Assembly (NCBI GenBank): GCA_013399305.1
Contig: VXAI01000038.1
Span: forward strand, 2,180,639-2,244,638
Origin: Rostratula benghalensis
Taxonomy: Eukaryota; Chordata; Aves; Charadriiformes; Rostratulidae
Direction of reading: 5' to 3'
DNA: 64,000 nucleotides
Below are positions 62,521 through 64,000 of this stretch, one piece after another. Both the position numbers and the translations under genes were made by a program. How positions within the stretch are numbered: the stretch's first letter is position 1; the number at the start of each line of letters is the position of its first letter. The notes under the pieces were generated by a model. It was not told where the DNA came from, made no database searches, and saw only the letters and a list, made by a program, of their open reading frames with translations.

Positions 62521-63680
62521 ATTAAGCAAAGAAACAAACTTGTAGGTGAATGCAGGGTTGTTCACACTGATTTATCACAGGGAAGTATTTATCATCCTAC
62601 GGACTGTTTCAAGACAGAAAGGGTCTTTTTCCTTTTGTTTGAAACACAGATTTGAAAGGGATCCAAGAGGTTAAAAAGTATAGTGTTCTACTTTATTTAT
62701 TCAAACTTTCAGAAGTAATCATTTCAGTATGTACACTTCCCAGTAGTTCACAGGTAGCGCAGATCTGGGAAAGCTGCAGCATAGGTGCATTTCTCTCAAC
62801 CATATGCTGCTTTCCTTAAGTAACCCATTATACAAAAAAATAAATAACTTGTGACAGATTGTTTTGACAGCTAAAAAAGATTTAAATTTTTTGAATGCAT
62901 TTGACTGAAAGGCAAAAATGTTAGATAGATGTTAATTTAACAGATGTCTAGTTTTGCATCATCAGCCTGAAACAGGCAATTTCTAGCAAGTCTCCTTGCT
63001 GTATCACAACATGAAATCCTATGAATTCCATACGGATATGCCTTTCACAAACTTCAAATGAGCCGTTCTCATTCAAAGGCAACTTAAAATGGTTGTGAGA
63101 AGACGGTACCACCTGGCTGTAATTCTGATCAAGCAAGTAAACACATCCAGGGATAATAAAAGTGATACACTATCATTTACATTGCAGTCTGGAATAAAAG
63201 AACATTATTTGAGACTATATGTTAACAGCATTAATCTACATGAGAAGTAAAACCCATACAGGTTCTTGCAAATCTAATTACCACATGACTGAAAACGAAC
63301 TGAGGATTATTATTTTTCAATTCTGCATTGCGTATCTTAAAAGTCTTTGCACGTTGAGTATACACTGCCATACTCTATTTATTTCTGCAGAAGTTTGATT
63401 CTGGTTTTGTACAGATTTTAGAAGAAACTGAAGTAACTACAGCTTAACTAAAGCTGTTGGTGCTAGCACGGTTACCTACAATCTTAGGAAGCTCTGGAAT
63501 TCAATCATCATAAAAACCACTTTGATGGTTTGTGACTTCAGTGGGTTATATTGAATAAAAGTAGTTTAATACACTGAGAAATTTTCCTAAAAACAGTAAA
63601 CCACAATTGGCTATATCCATTTGGGTTATCACAAGTGGCAGAAACTGTTCTGTGTGTTTTTATACTGATTTTGCATGTAG
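62521..63680. other. Non-coding stretch
   Basis: Nothing is recognised. Confidence 0.5.
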
Positions 63681-63750
63681 CAGTATTATACCCATTTCAC
63701 AGAAGAGGAAACAGAAACTAAAGAGATGAAATTACATAGGAGATCAGAAA
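63681..63750 (-). repeat. Possible MIR-like SINE fragment
   Basis: CAGTATTATACCCATTTCAC, then AGAAGAGGAAACAGAAACTA and AAGAGATGAAATTACATAGG resemble the reverse complement of the MIR 3' core (ttattatccccattttacag, atgaggaaactgaggc, agaggttaagtgactt). Short and diverged. Confidence 0.38.
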
Positions 63751-64000
63751 CTACTTGTTATTGATTTAGAAATGATCCTAACATTCAGCTGACACACTTG
63801 AAAGTCTGTTGCTGAAATATCATGTGTGTTTGCTAATGATACCTGGCTTCTAAATGATGAGGATCAATGATATTTACCTACTTAATTGGAATATTACAAG
63901 ACAAAGCTAATTCATAAAAGGGTACTTAAAAATTACACTCCTTGATTTATATACTTATAAAAATTGTATTTACCTGTTCTACTTGTGATCTTCATTTGTG

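Noticed and set aside
1..64000. tRNA, rRNA, small nuclear RNA and known microRNA genes
   Set aside because: I looked for B-box-like GGTTCGAATCC words, 5S-like words and a few familiar microRNA sequences on both strands and saw none. A covariance-model search would be decisive.

Overview
This 64 kb window is vertebrate nuclear DNA and most likely comes from a bird. It is AT-rich, no open reading frame exceeds about 170 codons, and the recognisable dispersed repeats are CR1 LINE fragments. Some of these end in the avian-type 3' octamer repeat (ATTCTRTG-like, near 20690 and 52715). A few degraded, much older L3/CR1-like and MIR-like pieces are also present. Interspersed repeats are sparse, as in bird genomes and unlike mammals. 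Two runs of N (51 and 30 bases) and a single N inside a duplicated 74-bp stretch mark draft-assembly joints. I see no bacterial-type gene, CRISPR array, rRNA, tRNA or intact transposon.

Layout. 1-20 kb is AT-rich non-coding DNA with a 47-bp tandem duplication (0.75 kb), a short perfect hairpin (3.6 kb), old L3/CR1 pieces (7.2 and 16 kb), two CR1 3' ends (9.0 and 13.3 kb) and an assembly gap (19.5 kb). 20-30 kb holds an internally deleted CR1, a compact CpG-richer block (23.7-24.2 kb), a perfect 51-bp inverted repeat with 575 bp between its arms (25.1-25.8 kb) and the N-flanked duplication (27.5 kb). 30-40 kb has a long T-rich, G-run-studded low-complexity tract ending at the second gap, a CR1 reverse-transcriptase fragment (35.1-35.5 kb) and a 23-base G run (38.6 kb). 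40-46 kb is featureless.

The most gene-like area is 46.4-49.5 kb. On the minus strand there is a good candidate for an alternative first exon: a pyrimidine-rich and CpG-enriched upstream stretch, an ATG at 48003 in acceptable context after an in-frame stop, 15 codons (MLHTANKGRKPSTEA) and a strong GTAAGAA donor in phase 1. I tentatively suspect a short N-terminal isoform of teneurin-2 (TENM2), a gene with very large 5' introns, but this rests on unverified recall and the next exon is not in the window. If correct, most of 1-48 kb is intron and 48-64 kb is upstream flank or an earlier intron.

Several blocks (about 23.7, 34.5, 37.5, 47.1, 49.3, 55.9, 58.6, 59.1 and 62.3 kb) have the look of conserved non-coding regulatory elements: non-repetitive, rich in TAAT/TTTATTG/TGACA-type words, with no coding pattern. 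Conservation cannot be judged from one sequence, so these are low-confidence candidates. I found no clear novel multi-gene system.
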